From: Ligilactobacillus faecis
GTDB taxonomy: Bacteria; Bacillota; Bacilli; Lactobacillales; Lactobacillaceae
NCBI RefSeq assembly: GCF_029889745.1
Contig: NZ_CP123639.1
Span: forward strand, 1-64,000
Direction of reading: 5' to 3'
Length of the DNA: 64,000 nucleotides
The notes beneath the pieces were generated by a model. It saw nothing but the letters and a program-made list of their open reading frames with translations. It was not told the origin of the DNA and did no database searches. Shown piece after piece: positions 42,790 to 53,196 of the stretch (its first letter is position 1; every line of letters begins with the position of its first letter). The position numbers and the translations under genes were made by a program.

Positions 42790-45700
42790 TCAACTAACCT
42801 TACCTATCAACCGTTCCTTTTCCTTAGTGATAGAATCGGGCCCTATCTTCGTTGATTCTCGTATTGGAAATGGGATCTTAGGTCCTGTTTTCTGGAGTCC
42901 TTTAGTCCAGATTTCTATCTTTTTGAGAGTCTTACGTGGCGCGATCGAAACTTCATTTAAATCAAATCCGCTGTGCTCAGCTCTTACTGCAATATCAGCT
43001 GCAACTACACTTTGATCAAATTCTTCATGTAAGAACATATACCTCATTGGCATTTCTGTTTTTCCCATCAATAGAATCGGGTCATTAGTTACTTTATGCC
43101 CCTGAAGGTCATGGCTTTTAACCGTCCGTACTAAAACAGCTTCTCCAGACTCCATCTTTGCTAATTGCGTAGGAGTCATCAGATCCTGTTCAGTTGCTTT
43201 CTCATTGATATGTGGATTTGCTTCTTTAAGAGGATTAGTTGCTTTATCACGTATAGTAACTGTTTTCTTACCTAACATTTTGCTGAATATCTCATTTGTT
43301 TCATACAAACTCGTCTTGATCAGCCCCATCAACGAACAATTACCCATGATAGTATTCGTTTCTTCATTACCATAATTTTCAATCAACTGAGCAATCGCTT
43401 GAATAAATAGGGTAAATTGGAAATTCTGCCCCACAGCGATCGATAATTTTTGCCCGATTTTAGGAATAGCTGGCAGATTGGTAAACTCGTCTAAAAGAAA
43501 ATGGACTCTCCGAACATTCTTTCGTCCTGCTTCAAGAGCTACTTCGTAATTAGCATTGAATAGTTGGTCGATCAACAATGTTGCAAGCGGGCCATATTCA
43601 TTTCTATTAGGCGGAATACCGATAAATAACGCGATCGGCTTTTCCGAATAAACAAAATCGATGCTTTTTTCGTCTATGACTGTATCTTGGGGTTTTTGTA
43701 AAACTTTAACTGCAACTCCTGCAAGGATCTTTTTACGTGTATATTCATCAAGAGCATATCGCATACGCTTATTTCTGCGTCCTGATTTTTCTTTTTTATA
43801 TACCTTTTCACCTTCAAACAGATATTTGTGATCCCAGATCTTAGAATCATTGACTCTATCTTTGAAAGTCACTTCGATCTTGAAACGTTTAGGTAACGTT
43901 TTTTCGACCACATACGTCATATACCCAGCTTCATCGATCGTAGCACGCGCGTTCTTGATTATCAGTTTAGACTTTCTTTTCTCTCCCAATCGTTGATTAC
44001 TAACTTCATAGAAATTTAGAGTTGCTCTTTGATATGCATACCTATTAGGCAGCTCAGGATCCTCATTCGTTTTAAATCTTAAGGTCAATCGACGTGGGTT
44101 ACCAAAATTAACAAGATCGATCGTATTTTTGGAAGTCAATCGAGCAATATTATCTTGTAAAAAAAGATTTAATCCAGACATCATACTCGAATAGATGTTT
44201 CCACGCGTTTCCTCACCTGCAAAGTCAGAAGCACGGTAGTTGATATCAGCCATTTCACGAAATTTTGAATGTTTAATATCGTTAGCTTCACGCAGTTTAT
44301 CAAAATAAAGTGTTAAGCTACTTTTCTTTATTGCATTCTCATCGTCTGCATCTACCGATTCATTATTAGCGTCAACATATGATATTTCAGATCCTAATTC
44401 AGTCAGAAATGTAACAACATTTCTGATCGTAACTGTATCCCACGCATCTTTTTCACCGACTTTATATGCCTCATTAGCTCGATCTATCAAAGCGATCGTG
44501 ATCGCATTAAAAAGTGAGATCGATGTATTTTCCCAGTACTCATCGTTCCCACTTGAATTCTTTTTAGGCTTACGATAAATTGCTTCAGCTACAGCATTTA
44601 CCCGAGCCTGTACTTTTTCATAATATCCTTTTTTAGCTGCCTCGATCGCTAACATCAATGGATTATAGGACATCGAGAAATCCATGTTTTGAAACGATAA
44701 GATCTGTACATCATAGCCACGTTTACGCAATATTTTATATGCCATCTGACCTAATTCTAGCTTAGGGTCGCCGACGACAAGCGAGGATTGTTTTTCAGCA
44801 CGTGATGTGATATCAACTATCGTATTGACCCAGCCTTCACCTTTACCGGAACGCGTCGTACCAACCATCAACATATTTAACGCTTGTTGTTCAATAAGGT
44901 AATATCCTGCCTTGTACTGATTAAGAACAGCTTTTCTTTCTATCTCACCGATTACTTTAGAAAAGGTTCGATTATTATAAAGCATCAATGCGCCTAACTT
45001 TAAACCCGAAAGCGTATTTGCTTTAATGTGCGCTACTGGGACACCAGATTCACCAGCATATCTTTCTCCCCTATCTGCGATCTTAGTGTATTGATGCTTC
45101 AACTCTTTTAATGTTGCAAAGCGATCGTCACCTGATTCGTGATTATTGTAATCACGGTATTGTTGCCAGTTGACCCAACTTGCTTTAAAAGCTAGGAAAC
45201 TAAGAACTAATAGCAAAGGGATAGCTATTATTGGTGTTTCTAAAAAAATCTTGAGATCAAATAAGTGTTCAAGATATAAATAACTCAAATTAAAAGTATA
45301 GCTGTCATGCACAACCGAAAAAGTTGATAAACTATGCAATATCTCACGCACTATCCCCGATAGATAGCACGTCAATAGTATCGCAATAGCTTCAAAACCA
45401 CTTACCATTAGTAAAAATGAGCGTCCTGTTTGAAACCTGATTTTAGGTTTAACTTCCTTTTTGAATTTCTTACGCTTACGATTCCAAAAAGGAAATAAAT
45501 TCAAGAAATACACTCCAGTTACAATCAACAAAAGTGCTAAAATGTTTATCGTTGCAAAAACAAGTGCCCATATTTGCTTGATAAACGTTAGAATCAAGTT
45601 CTCACTAGGATCTACACTAATAAACACTTCAGTGAACCACTTAAACAAAGAAAAATTTATTTTTATTTGTTGGCGATCACTCCGATTTTTCCAGTAAAGC

Positions 45701-45819
45701 CAAGCAATATAAAATAAAAAGACTAATAACATTATGAATAAAATCCCATAGAATGTTCTAAACGCTAGAAAGGCTTTAGTGATCACACCAAATAAAAAAT
45801 TTTTGATCAATTCAAACAT
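42790..45819 (-). CDS. VirD4-type coupling protein (T4CP)
   Basis: A 1009-residue TraG/VirD4 ATPase that brings the relaxase-DNA complex to the channel. Four to five N-terminal membrane helices (to about 215) precede Walker A MVGTTRSGKGEGW (about 318), VVGDPKLELG, and Walker B region HFLLDEFTNLPAIPKIGQ (about 776). An insertion of about 150 residues (580-730), rich in charged residues, separates the two halves, making the protein longer than usual. It starts 8 bases after the upstream gene. Confidence 0.92.
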   Translation of the reverse strand: MFELIKNFLFGVITKAFLAFRTFYGILFIMLLVFLFYIAWLYWKNRSDRQQIKINFSLFKWFTEVFISVDPSENLILTFIKQIWALVFATINILALLLIVTGVYFLNLFPFWNRKRKKFKKEVKPKIRFQTGRSFLLMVSGFEAIAILLTCYLSGIVREILHSLSTFSVVHDSYTFNLSYLYLEHLFDLKIFLETPIIAIPLLLVLSFLAFKASWVNWQQYRDYNNHESGDDRFATLKELKHQYTKIADRGERYAGESGVPVAHIKANTLSGLKLGALMLYNNRTFSKVIGEIERKAVLNQYKAGYYLIEQQALNMLMVGTTRSGKGEGWVNTIVDITSRAEKQSSLVVGDPKLELGQMAYKILRKRGYDVQILSFQNMDFSMSYNPLMLAIEAAKKGYYEKVQARVNAVAEAIYRKPKKNSSGNDEYWENTSISLFNAITIALIDRANEAYKVGEKDAWDTVTIRNVVTFLTELGSEISYVDANNESVDADDENAIKKSSLTLYFDKLREANDIKHSKFREMADINYRASDFAGEETRGNIYSSMMSGLNLFLQDNIARLTSKNTIDLVNFGNPRRLTLRFKTNEDPELPNRYAYQRATLNFYEVSNQRLGEKRKSKLIIKNARATIDEAGYMTYVVEKTLPKRFKIEVTFKDRVNDSKIWDHKYLFEGEKVYKKEKSGRRNKRMRYALDEYTRKKILAGVAVKVLQKPQDTVIDEKSIDFVYSEKPIALFIGIPPNRNEYGPLATLLIDQLFNANYEVALEAGRKNVRRVHFLLDEFTNLPAIPKIGQKLSIAVGQNFQFTLFIQAIAQLIENYGNEETNTIMGNCSLMGLIKTSLYETNEIFSKMLGKKTVTIRDKATNPLKEANPHINEKATEQDLMTPTQLAKMESGEAVLVRTVKSHDLQGHKVTNDPILLMGKTEMPMRYMFLHEEFDQSVVAADIAVRAEHSGFDLNEVSIAPRKTLKKIEIWTKGLQKTGPKIPFPIRESTKIGPDSITKEKERLIGKVS

Positions 45820-45827
45820 CTGATCAC

Positions 45828-47930
45828 CTACTTAGTTTCTTCTGCTTTAGTTATATCTGAGTTTTCAGCTTGACTTCCTCTCAACTCATTAAGTTCTTTT
45901 TCCATTTCGCTCATGCGCCTTTTATTATTTTCTTCTGAACTTTTGCTCTCACGACTGGATTTTTCTTTTGCTTTGAGCGAAGCTTGTTGACGCTTAAGCT
46001 CTGTAATATTTTTTTGTTGTTTAGACAACGCTTCTTGTAAAGCTGTTCTTTGCTTTTGAGATGTTTGCTGCTGATATACAGTGAAACCACCAAATAAAAT
46101 CATCAAATTAACGATTATAACTGTCGGCCATAACCAATTTTTAGATTTATTTTTTTGTTCCTCAATAGGTTCTTTTTTCGATGATTCACTATGTAAAGCA
46201 TCTTTAATCTTTAGTAGCGAATCTGCTTGTTCTTGCAAGCTTCGCTTCTTCTCTTCGATCAACTGTTTTTGTGTCTCATAGTTGTTTTCTTTTGCCTTAG
46301 CATTAGAATCTAGCAATTCTTTGACTTGATCTCGTAATTGCTCATTTGTCTTAAGTGTATCTTCACGTTCTTTTTGACGTAATTCTTGCGCTTGCTTGAT
46401 CAGGTATTCTTTTTTAGCCTGTCTGTATTCATGTAAAATAAGTGGCTTTAGACGCTCTAATTTAGCTTTCTTACTATCGAAAAGCTGGCGCCCAATATTA
46501 TCGGTCTCTTGTTTTGCTTGATCGATCAATGACTCTTTCTTTGCTAATTTTCTAATCTCTAAATCGTTTAATCTACTTTGCAACATGCGTTCGAGTTGAC
46601 CGTTAGCTGCCAGTAATTCCTCTTTATAGCGTTGATCAGCCTGAATAAAGAATTTCTGATGTAGGTCATGTTTCAAAGCATGTTTTCGGCTTTCGAAATC
46701 AGTCTCTATTTCCCGATTCTTAGCCTGATGTCGCTGTTTTTCTTGTTCTAAAGCAGATAATCGCTCTTTATCTAATAAATTTTCTTGTTGTTCTAACTCT
46801 TGTAATTCGCTTGCTTTTGTTTCCTTAACGATCTTATTTTTTAGATTAGCGCGATCGTCTTTAGCATCTATCTCTTGTTTGATCTTCAAATATTCTGCAT
46901 TCTCGAATCTAGCTAGTTTATCTTTGATAACATCATTAGAGTAACGTGTTGCAACCTGGCAACGTTGTAATAAATATTGATTAGCCTCTCGCTTAAATTC
47001 ATTTAATTTCCATTCAACGTATTCATCTTCATATGGAGCGTAATTAGCCTTGGAAAATTCCTTTAGATCAAACAAAGGAAAATCCAACTGTAACTCGGAG
47101 CTATCTGTTTGAATATCACTATTTTCTTTTTGATCCGTTATCGGTTGAGGATCTTTCATCATAGTTGGTTTTGGTGGCTCAGCTTCCGTTATTTTTGTAT
47201 TAGTTCCAAGCATTTCAGGTTGATAATCAAACGGATCAGTAGTCTGTTCTACTATGTTATTGACAGATTCCATCGCCTCATTAGACTCGATCTCACTATT
47301 AAAAAATTCAGCAACATCTCCCTCAGACGTCTCTTCAGTCAATTCTTCTCCATCAATTTCAGTAATCAGAAGAGGAAATTCATAATCAAACCCGATCTCA
47401 ATATCTTGTTTATTCTCTATTGCCTCAGTCACAGAAGCTTCACTTGGTAATAGTGGTAAGTATTTTGGATCGATCCCGACCGAATCAATGTAGCTTTGAA
47501 AAATAGATTCCGCGAAGTAATCACATTTTTCTTCGTAGGTAGCTTTTTCAAAGCCCCTATCTTTATTTGAAAAAACTGCGATCAACAATGGTTCCAATAA
47601 GCAAATATAATTATCATCTAGCCTGATTTTTGTAGCATAAGCCTCATGATTGCTAGTTGGTTTGCCATTTTCCTGATGAACCAGTTCAAGTTTCTCGATA
47701 ACAATTGGTTCTCGATCTTCTGTTAGTTGCTGAATCATTTGAAATAGGCTTTCAGCTTGAAGAAAGGTTAGATATTTAGGATAGGAACTTTTGATCTTGT
47801 TATCTGTTCGCGATTGAGCCTGTTCGTTTAGTTGTGCAACTGCTTCTTTGATTATATTGTCCTTACTACCCCACTTGACCCTCAAAAAATCATTATCTTT
47901 AATTTTTTTGATCGAACTCCCGATAAACAT
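45828..47930 (-). CDS. Large coiled-coil, single-pass membrane protein of the transfer operon
   Basis: A 700-residue protein with a folded N-terminal part (about 1-170), an acidic linker, a long Gln/Glu/Lys coiled coil (about 330-590), one membrane helix (WLWPTVIIVNLMILFGGFTV near 620) and another short coiled coil. No enzymatic motif is visible. Its place between the pilin-like protein and the coupling protein suggests a scaffold of the T4SS. The frame starts 5 bases after the upstream stop. Confidence 0.55.
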   Translation of the reverse strand: MFIGSSIKKIKDNDFLRVKWGSKDNIIKEAVAQLNEQAQSRTDNKIKSSYPKYLTFLQAESLFQMIQQLTEDREPIVIEKLELVHQENGKPTSNHEAYATKIRLDDNYICLLEPLLIAVFSNKDRGFEKATYEEKCDYFAESIFQSYIDSVGIDPKYLPLLPSEASVTEAIENKQDIEIGFDYEFPLLITEIDGEELTEETSEGDVAEFFNSEIESNEAMESVNNIVEQTTDPFDYQPEMLGTNTKITEAEPPKPTMMKDPQPITDQKENSDIQTDSSELQLDFPLFDLKEFSKANYAPYEDEYVEWKLNEFKREANQYLLQRCQVATRYSNDVIKDKLARFENAEYLKIKQEIDAKDDRANLKNKIVKETKASELQELEQQENLLDKERLSALEQEKQRHQAKNREIETDFESRKHALKHDLHQKFFIQADQRYKEELLAANGQLERMLQSRLNDLEIRKLAKKESLIDQAKQETDNIGRQLFDSKKAKLERLKPLILHEYRQAKKEYLIKQAQELRQKEREDTLKTNEQLRDQVKELLDSNAKAKENNYETQKQLIEEKKRSLQEQADSLLKIKDALHSESSKKEPIEEQKNKSKNWLWPTVIIVNLMILFGGFTVYQQQTSQKQRTALQEALSKQQKNITELKRQQASLKAKEKSSRESKSSEENNKRRMSEMEKELNELRGSQAENSDITKAEETK

Positions 47931-47935
47931 TTAGA

Positions 47936-48250
47936 TCACGCTCCAAACCATTGCTTACCCATGTTATACAACCATGGGATTCCACCTACGATGGCTGACA
48001 AACCAATAACAGCTAAGACAATATATCCTAATTTAGCTTTCATCTTATTTCTGAGTTGGTCACCGCCAAAGCCAAAGACAATCAGCGTGATAGCTGCACC
48101 AAGTGCTAATACTAACAGACCTGCTGCGATTGAACGTCCTGTCCAATCCTTAGCTAAATTACCTACACCTTGAAACGGATCGGCATCGCCTAAGACCATC
48201 GTTGCGTTCAAAATTTTAGCCTTAGTCGCTAACAAAAAACTTGAATTCAT
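47936..48250 (-). CDS. Small two-helix membrane protein, VirB2/pilin-like
   Basis: A 104-residue protein with two hydrophobic helices (SIAAGLLVLALGAAITLIVF and LGYIVLAVIGLSAIVGGIPW) separated by a basic loop, the layout of VirB2-type pilins and of TcpG-like proteins. The ATG at 48250 has AGGAGG before it; the longer frame is rejected. A terminator and the element-wide motif precede it, so it opens a unit. Confidence 0.68.
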   Translation of the reverse strand: MNSSFLLATKAKILNATMVLGDADPFQGVGNLAKDWTGRSIAAGLLVLALGAAITLIVFGFGGDQLRNKMKAKLGYIVLAVIGLSAIVGGIPWLYNMGKQWFGA

Positions 48251-48320
48251 ATAGAATCCTCCTCGATAATATTTTTGCCTCAAATTTGAAGCAAAAAAAC
48301 TTTACCAAGTAATTAAAATT

Positions 48321-48364
48321 CTGTATTTTTTGGGACAAAAAAGCTCACGCCAAAATGACGTGAG
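48321..48364 (-). terminator. Terminator of the Clp-like gene plus element-wide motif copy 5
   Basis: CTCACGTCATTTTGGCGTGAG (one base over a strict stem count is unpaired) at 48344-48364 runs into CTTTTTTG, then TTGTCCCAAAAAATACAG at 48321-48337. The motif thus lies between the end of one unit and the start of the next. Confidence 0.78.
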
Positions 48365-48370
48365 ACAAAG

Positions 48371-50203
48371 TTAATTTTTATCAAGAACATTTAGATCAAA
48401 AGCTAATCTTCTTTGGTCAACTAATTCATCTATTTGGTTAGGAGCCTTCCCGATAACTTTGATCCTAAATTCATAGAGCTTATTTTTATCTTTTTCAATA
48501 GTTACCAGCTCCCGTGCTATCGGTGCTAAAATTGTCTGGTCAATCAACCGTGCTATGGGGCGAGCACCATTATTTAGATCCGTCCCATTATCGGATAAAT
48601 AGTCTAGTAACTTATCATCATAGATTAGGTATGCTCCTTGTTTTGCCATGCGTTTATTTAATAGTTCTAAATTTTTGCTAGCGATCTGTCGGATAACAGC
48701 CTTATCTAGCATTTGAAAGATTATTTTGTGCTCAATTCGGTTGATAAATTCAGGGCGAAATTCATTTTGTAACTCAAGATCCATTGAAGCAATAAATTGC
48801 TGATACTCACGTAAGCTTAGTTGACCAACATTTCCTTTCAGTTCTGCATTGATCTTGATCCTTTCTGCCCCGATATTTGTCGTCATGATTACGATCGTAT
48901 TTTTAAAAGATACCAAACGTCCTGTTCCATCAGTCAATCGTCCATCATCTAATATCTGCAAAAGTAAATCGTGCACTTCGCGATCAGCTTTTTCCAATTC
49001 GTCAAATAAGACGATTGAATATGGTTTATGCTTAACAGCTTCCGTTAATACCCCTTTTGTCTTCCTAGTTCCGATCAACTTCAAGGAAGAACCTTTTTGA
49101 GAATATTCTGACATATCTAGGCGGATCATTTCATTCTCATCGTCAAACATGACTTCGGCTAGTCCTTTTGCCAGCTCTGTCTTACCAATACCTGTTGTCC
49201 CTAAAAAAAGTAGTGTTGATAGAGGTTTAGTCTCATCTTGTAGGCCTGCTTTAGCGACCGTCACGACATCAGCGACTGTTTTGACTGCAAAATCTTGTCC
49301 TTTAACTCGTCGCTTTAAACGCTCTTCGATCTTTTCCAAACGTTTGGACTCGTCTTTCAAAATCGTGGTTACCGGTATCCCTGTCCTTCGTTTCAAGACC
49401 TCAGCAATCTGCTTGCGTGTGACTTTTTTCTTGCCATTTATTGAAGCTACCGTACAGGCTTCATCGAGTAGATCGAATGCTTTGTCTGGTAAAAAATAAT
49501 CAGGCAAATAACGCACCGATAATAAGACTGCCTGTCTCAAAGCACTTTTTGTGACCACAACATCATGATATTTTTCAAATACTGGTTTAGCTCCAGTTAA
49601 GATTTCGATCGCTTGTGGTGTTGACGGTTCATCGATCTGAATATTTTGAAAGCGACGTTGCAAAGCGCGATCATTTTCAATCGTCTCATGGTATTCATCG
49701 ATCGTTGTTGCACCTATCAATTGGATTGCTCCACGTGCTAGAGCAGGTTTCAATATATTTCCCGCATCTAAGGCACTTCCATTGCTACTACCTGCTCCTA
49801 TCAAAGTATGGATCTCGTCGATAAACAATAAGTTTTCACCTTTAGTTTTGATCAACTCATCAATAATATTCTTGAATTTTTCAATGAAACCACCTTCTAT
49901 ATTATTTGAGATGGTAGCTAACTCTAGTGATCTAACTGTTACTCCAGCTAATTTAGGTGAGACTTTTTGACGTTCTATCCTTAATGTCAGTCCTTCAATA
50001 ATCGCCGTTTTACCCACACCAGCTTCACCAATCAATAATGGCGAGTTTTTCGTTTTGCGCAATAACGACGTAATAACCTGTTCGATCTCAGATTCACGAC
50101 CAAAGACCTCATGCTCAGCAGGATAGGCACGAACTTTCTCTGTTAAATTTTCAGTATATTTATCTAAATAAGGCGTCTTGCTAGTCACAATACCACTTTC
50201 CAT
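48371..50203 (-). CDS. Clp-like AAA+ ATPase with two ATPase modules
   Basis: A 610-residue protein of the ClpA/B/C class lacking the N-terminal substrate domain. Module 1 has Walker [13 protein letters not shown] (about 58) and [14 protein letters not shown]; module 2 has [17 protein letters not shown] (about 338) and [13 protein letters not shown], then the C-terminal domain to 610. It would unfold or remodel proteins. It is embedded in the transfer operon, not next to clpP. It may substitute for the weak VirB4-like ATPase; that is a hypothesis. Confidence 0.87.
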   Translation of the reverse strand: MESGIVTSKTPYLDKYTENLTEKVRAYPAEHEVFGRESEIEQVITSLLRKTKNSPLLIGEAGVGKTAIIEGLTLRIERQKVSPKLAGVTVRSLELATISNNIEGGFIEKFKNIIDELIKTKGENLLFIDEIHTLIGAGSSNGSALDAGNILKPALARGAIQLIGATTIDEYHETIENDRALQRRFQNIQIDEPSTPQAIEILTGAKPVFEKYHDVVVTKSALRQAVLLSVRYLPDYFLPDKAFDLLDEACTVASINGKKKVTRKQIAEVLKRRTGIPVTTILKDESKRLEKIEERLKRRVKGQDFAVKTVADVVTVAKAGLQDETKPLSTLLFLGTTGIGKTELAKGLAEVMFDDENEMIRLDMSEYSQKGSSLKLIGTRKTKGVLTEAVKHKPYSIVLFDELEKADREVHDLLLQILDDGRLTDGTGRLVSFKNTIVIMTTNIGAERIKINAELKGNVGQLSLREYQQFIASMDLELQNEFRPEFINRIEHKIIFQMLDKAVIRQIASKNLELLNKRMAKQGAYLIYDDKLLDYLSDNGTDLNNGARPIARLIDQTILAPIARELVTIEKDKNKLYEFRIKVIGKAPNQIDELVDQRRLAFDLNVLDKN

Positions 50204-50211
50204 TATGTGTC

Positions 50212-50937
50212 TTATTCTTCATCTTCATCATCGTCGTCATAAACATCTTCACTATCTGGATATCCGCCCATCATACCACCTATTGGTTTTACAGCTTCAC
50301 TCTCTGATTTGTCAGCTGTTTCATCTTTGTATGTTTGATTTTCTTTAGGTAATGAGTCAGTCTGGGCTTCCTGATGATCAGATACTGTTTGAGATTTATT
50401 AGTTTCAGAAGTGTCTAAAGCTTCAGTAGTCGTTTTCGTATCCTTTTGCTCTTGATATTCACTTTCAGTCAAATTTTTAATCTCTGTATTTTCAACTTTC
50501 GGAGCAAGCGCTGGTTCATTTTTACTCTCTTTGGTCTTACCTACTTTACGTGCAATTTCTTCGTCACTCATTTCGTCTGATTTATCATCTAAAACAGATT
50601 CGATCGTTTGCTCAGTTTCTTCGGAATCGTGATCATCGTAGTCATCATAATCATCATTTTTTTCGTCATCAGGTTCATCTGGTATAGAAATATCTGGTTG
50701 ATCTATCAAATCATAATTTTCTGGGCCTCTAGCTATATAAAATTTTTGATCAAGTGCTTCGATTGAATAGCGGACTTTTTGACCTAACTGATAGTTGAAC
50801 GCGTGGCTACGATCGATCGGAACTCTCAGTTCTGTTCCATTCGATCCCAAAATCTCGATCGTAAGCACAAAAGTACTTTGCACGTGTGGCCCCATATTTT
50901 CTAAACTAACACCTTTTACAATAGCTTCAACTAACAT
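50212..50937 (-). CDS. Conjugation protein with acidic tail, function unknown
   Basis: A 241-residue protein with a beta-rich N-terminal 90 residues (FVLTIEILGSNGTELRVPID, KVRYSIEALDQKFYIARGP) and a long disordered acidic tail with Asp/Glu runs, ending in DDDDEDEE. GGAGG 7 bases before ATG 50937 sets the start. The layout (small strand domain plus acidic tail) resembles single-stranded DNA-binding proteins, but I cannot assign it. It follows topB by 14 bases. Confidence 0.5.
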   Translation of the reverse strand: MLVEAIVKGVSLENMGPHVQSTFVLTIEILGSNGTELRVPIDRSHAFNYQLGQKVRYSIEALDQKFYIARGPENYDLIDQPDISIPDEPDDEKNDDYDDYDDHDSEETEQTIESVLDDKSDEMSDEEIARKVGKTKESKNEPALAPKVENTEIKNLTESEYQEQKDTKTTTEALDTSETNKSQTVSDHQEAQTDSLPKENQTYKDETADKSESEAVKPIGGMMGGYPDSEDVYDDDDEDEE

Positions 50938-50951
50938 TTTCAATCCTCCAA

Positions 50952-53105
50952 TTATTTTTTCCTCTTGCTAAAACGCTTCTTTGATGCAAATTCCAATTTA
51001 AGTTCTGCATTATCATCTAAAAAAAATCTAGCTGAAAAAGCTTTACCCTTTTTTCCGACTAGGCCATTGATCACACTCGTTTTTTTACCAGCAAGTAATT
51101 TTTTAATGTCTTCTTTAGAGAAACTTTGTTGCATTAAACCCTTTGAGATACTAAAGCGACAGCCACTTTTATCATAATTACTACAGCCGTAAAATTTCCC
51201 TTTATCAATTACCTGTCCTTGACGACATTTTGGACAAACATCGATTGCGTCCTCTGCTGCCACTTTTGCTACTTCTTCTTTTAGTCTGACATCATTTTCG
51301 ACTGTCCCTGGAACTCGTAATAATAACTCGCTAATAAACTTTTTGATTTGATCTAAAAATGCTTCCTGCGAATAACTTTCCTTACCTATCTGCTGTAACT
51401 TTTCTTCCCATTTAGCAGTCATTTCGACCGAAGTCAGTAATCTAGAGCTCTCAACAGCCCGACATAAAATTTTACCTAGATCGGTCACATGAAGTTCATT
51501 CTTCTTATTTACAAGGTAGCCCTTCTTTTGTAAACCGCTGATAATATTTGCTCGTGTTGCTTCTGTGCCGATCCCTTTGACATCTTTCAAGATTGCTTGA
51601 GCTTTTTTGTCACTCAGCGTCTTTCCAGCTGTTTTCATAGCTGTGATCAAAGTTCCTTCTGTATAAGCTTTTGGTGGCTTAGTTTGTTTCTTGATTTCCC
51701 TTAATTCAACTATCACATTTTGACCTATATCCAACGAAGGTAGATCAGTATCCGATTGTTTAACGCCAAAAAGTCTTTTCCACCCTTGATCGATCAATGT
51801 TTTTCCTTTAGTTACAAATTCTAGCTGACCTAAGTTAAAAACTATGCTCGTTTCATTGTACCGATAAGGTTCTAAAAACATTGCAATAGTTGTTGATATT
51901 ACTAACCAGTAGACCTTTTTTTCGAGTTCAGAGAATTCATCATACTGTTCCTGACTCGCTACTTGCTTAGTTGGAATGATCGCATAATGCTCTTGAACTT
52001 TATTACCATCAACGTAACGCTTTTTAGCTTCAAGCTGAGTAAATTTTAAGCTACTATCGATCAAAGCACCATATCTTTGAATATTTTCTTTGAGGTAATC
52101 ATATTCAGCTTGTGTGATATAGTTACAATCTGTACGCGGATAAGACAACAGTCCGGCTTCATAAAGATTTTGTACTGCAGCTAAAGTCTCACTTGCACTA
52201 GCCTTAAAACGCCGATTGACTTCTGATTGTAAACTTGATAACGAAAACAACATGGGGCTTGGTGTTGCCTTTTGTTCGTTTTCAATACTTTTGACCGTTG
52301 CATGATTTACGCCATTCTCAAGTCCTTTAGCTTGTTTAAAAACATTTAGACTATTTTGATCTTCAAAACGTTGTAAAGGACTTAATTTTGCTGTAAATTT
52401 GGGCTTTAAGTCCGTTGATTCGATTTCTAATTCATAATAATCACTGGATTTAAATTCAGCTATCGATCTGTCTCGCTGTTCTATCATGTATAATGTCGGT
52501 GTTTGAACGCGACCAACGCTGAGAATTTTATTTAATCCATGTCTTTGCAAAAGAATTGAGTATAGTTCTGTCAGATTCATTCCGACTAACCAATCGCTTT
52601 TCTTCCTTGCCTCAGCCTCAAGATAGTATTTATAATAATTTCGATCATCTTTTAAACTACTAAAACCTTGTCGGATCACCGCTTTTTCTAAAGAATTGAT
52701 CCATAACCGCTTGATTTCCTTGCTACTTGTATCGATCTTAGCTTTTTTCATGATCGACCATGCAATATTTTCACCCTCACGATCACAGTCAGTTGCGACT
52801 ACGATCGTATCTGCCCTTTCCAATAGATCTTTTACAATATAGAATTGCTTACTTGAATCTTCAGTAACATCATAGTGAAATTTATCAGGAAAAATTGGTA
52901 GATTTTCTAAACTCATACCTGTTTTACCATAGTATTCTGGCTTAGATAATTCAACTAAATGGCCAAAACCATATGTTAGAAATGTTTTGTCAGGTAAAAT
53001 TCTGTCGCTGACTTGATAATAACCATCTTTTCTAGTGCTCTCACTAAATGCTTTAGCATATGATGCTGCTTGTTTAGGCTTTTCCGCTAAAATAACTGTT
53101 GTCAA
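50952..53105 (-). CDS. topB: Type IA DNA topoisomerase III
   Basis: A 717-residue topoisomerase that would decatenate or relax transferring DNA (the TrsI position in pSK41-like systems). Toprim region at the N-terminus (VILAEKPKQAASYAKAF, VVATDCDREGENIAW), active-site Tyr in LLSYPRTDCNYI (near residue 325), and a C-terminal zinc ribbon CPKCRQGQ...YGCSNYDKSGC. TTG at 53105 is preferred, with GAAGGG upstream; the frame opens 8 codons earlier at another TTG. Confidence 0.93.
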   Translation of the reverse strand: MTTVILAEKPKQAASYAKAFSESTRKDGYYQVSDRILPDKTFLTYGFGHLVELSKPEYYGKTGMSLENLPIFPDKFHYDVTEDSSKQFYIVKDLLERADTIVVATDCDREGENIAWSIMKKAKIDTSSKEIKRLWINSLEKAVIRQGFSSLKDDRNYYKYYLEAEARKKSDWLVGMNLTELYSILLQRHGLNKILSVGRVQTPTLYMIEQRDRSIAEFKSSDYYELEIESTDLKPKFTAKLSPLQRFEDQNSLNVFKQAKGLENGVNHATVKSIENEQKATPSPMLFSLSSLQSEVNRRFKASASETLAAVQNLYEAGLLSYPRTDCNYITQAEYDYLKENIQRYGALIDSSLKFTQLEAKKRYVDGNKVQEHYAIIPTKQVASQEQYDEFSELEKKVYWLVISTTIAMFLEPYRYNETSIVFNLGQLEFVTKGKTLIDQGWKRLFGVKQSDTDLPSLDIGQNVIVELREIKKQTKPPKAYTEGTLITAMKTAGKTLSDKKAQAILKDVKGIGTEATRANIISGLQKKGYLVNKKNELHVTDLGKILCRAVESSRLLTSVEMTAKWEEKLQQIGKESYSQEAFLDQIKKFISELLLRVPGTVENDVRLKEEVAKVAAEDAIDVCPKCRQGQVIDKGKFYGCSNYDKSGCRFSISKGLMQQSFSKEDIKKLLAGKKTSVINGLVGKKGKAFSARFFLDDNAELKLEFASKKRFSKRKK

Positions 53106-53127
53106 AAAATCATCATTCCCTTCACAC

Positions 53128-53196
53128 AAAAAAACTGTGGCTCAAACCATGTTTATATTAAAACATGATTCTGAAAACCGCAGTTTTTTAGGATAA
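53128..53196. promoter_or_regulatory. Hairpin and element-wide motif copy 6 upstream of topB
   Basis: On the minus strand AAAAAACTGCGG...CATGTTT and AAACATG...CCACAGTTTTTT form a stem of about 20 bp with internal mismatches (53128-53189), overlapping TTATCCTAAAAAACTGC (53180-53196). It can end transcription in either direction and also lies where the topB promoter should be, so it may act as an attenuator. Confidence 0.65.

Noticed and set aside
47109..47450. Plus-strand ORF opposite the coiled-coil gene
   Set aside because: Antisense of an acidic Glu/Asp region that yields a hydrophobic-looking artefact.
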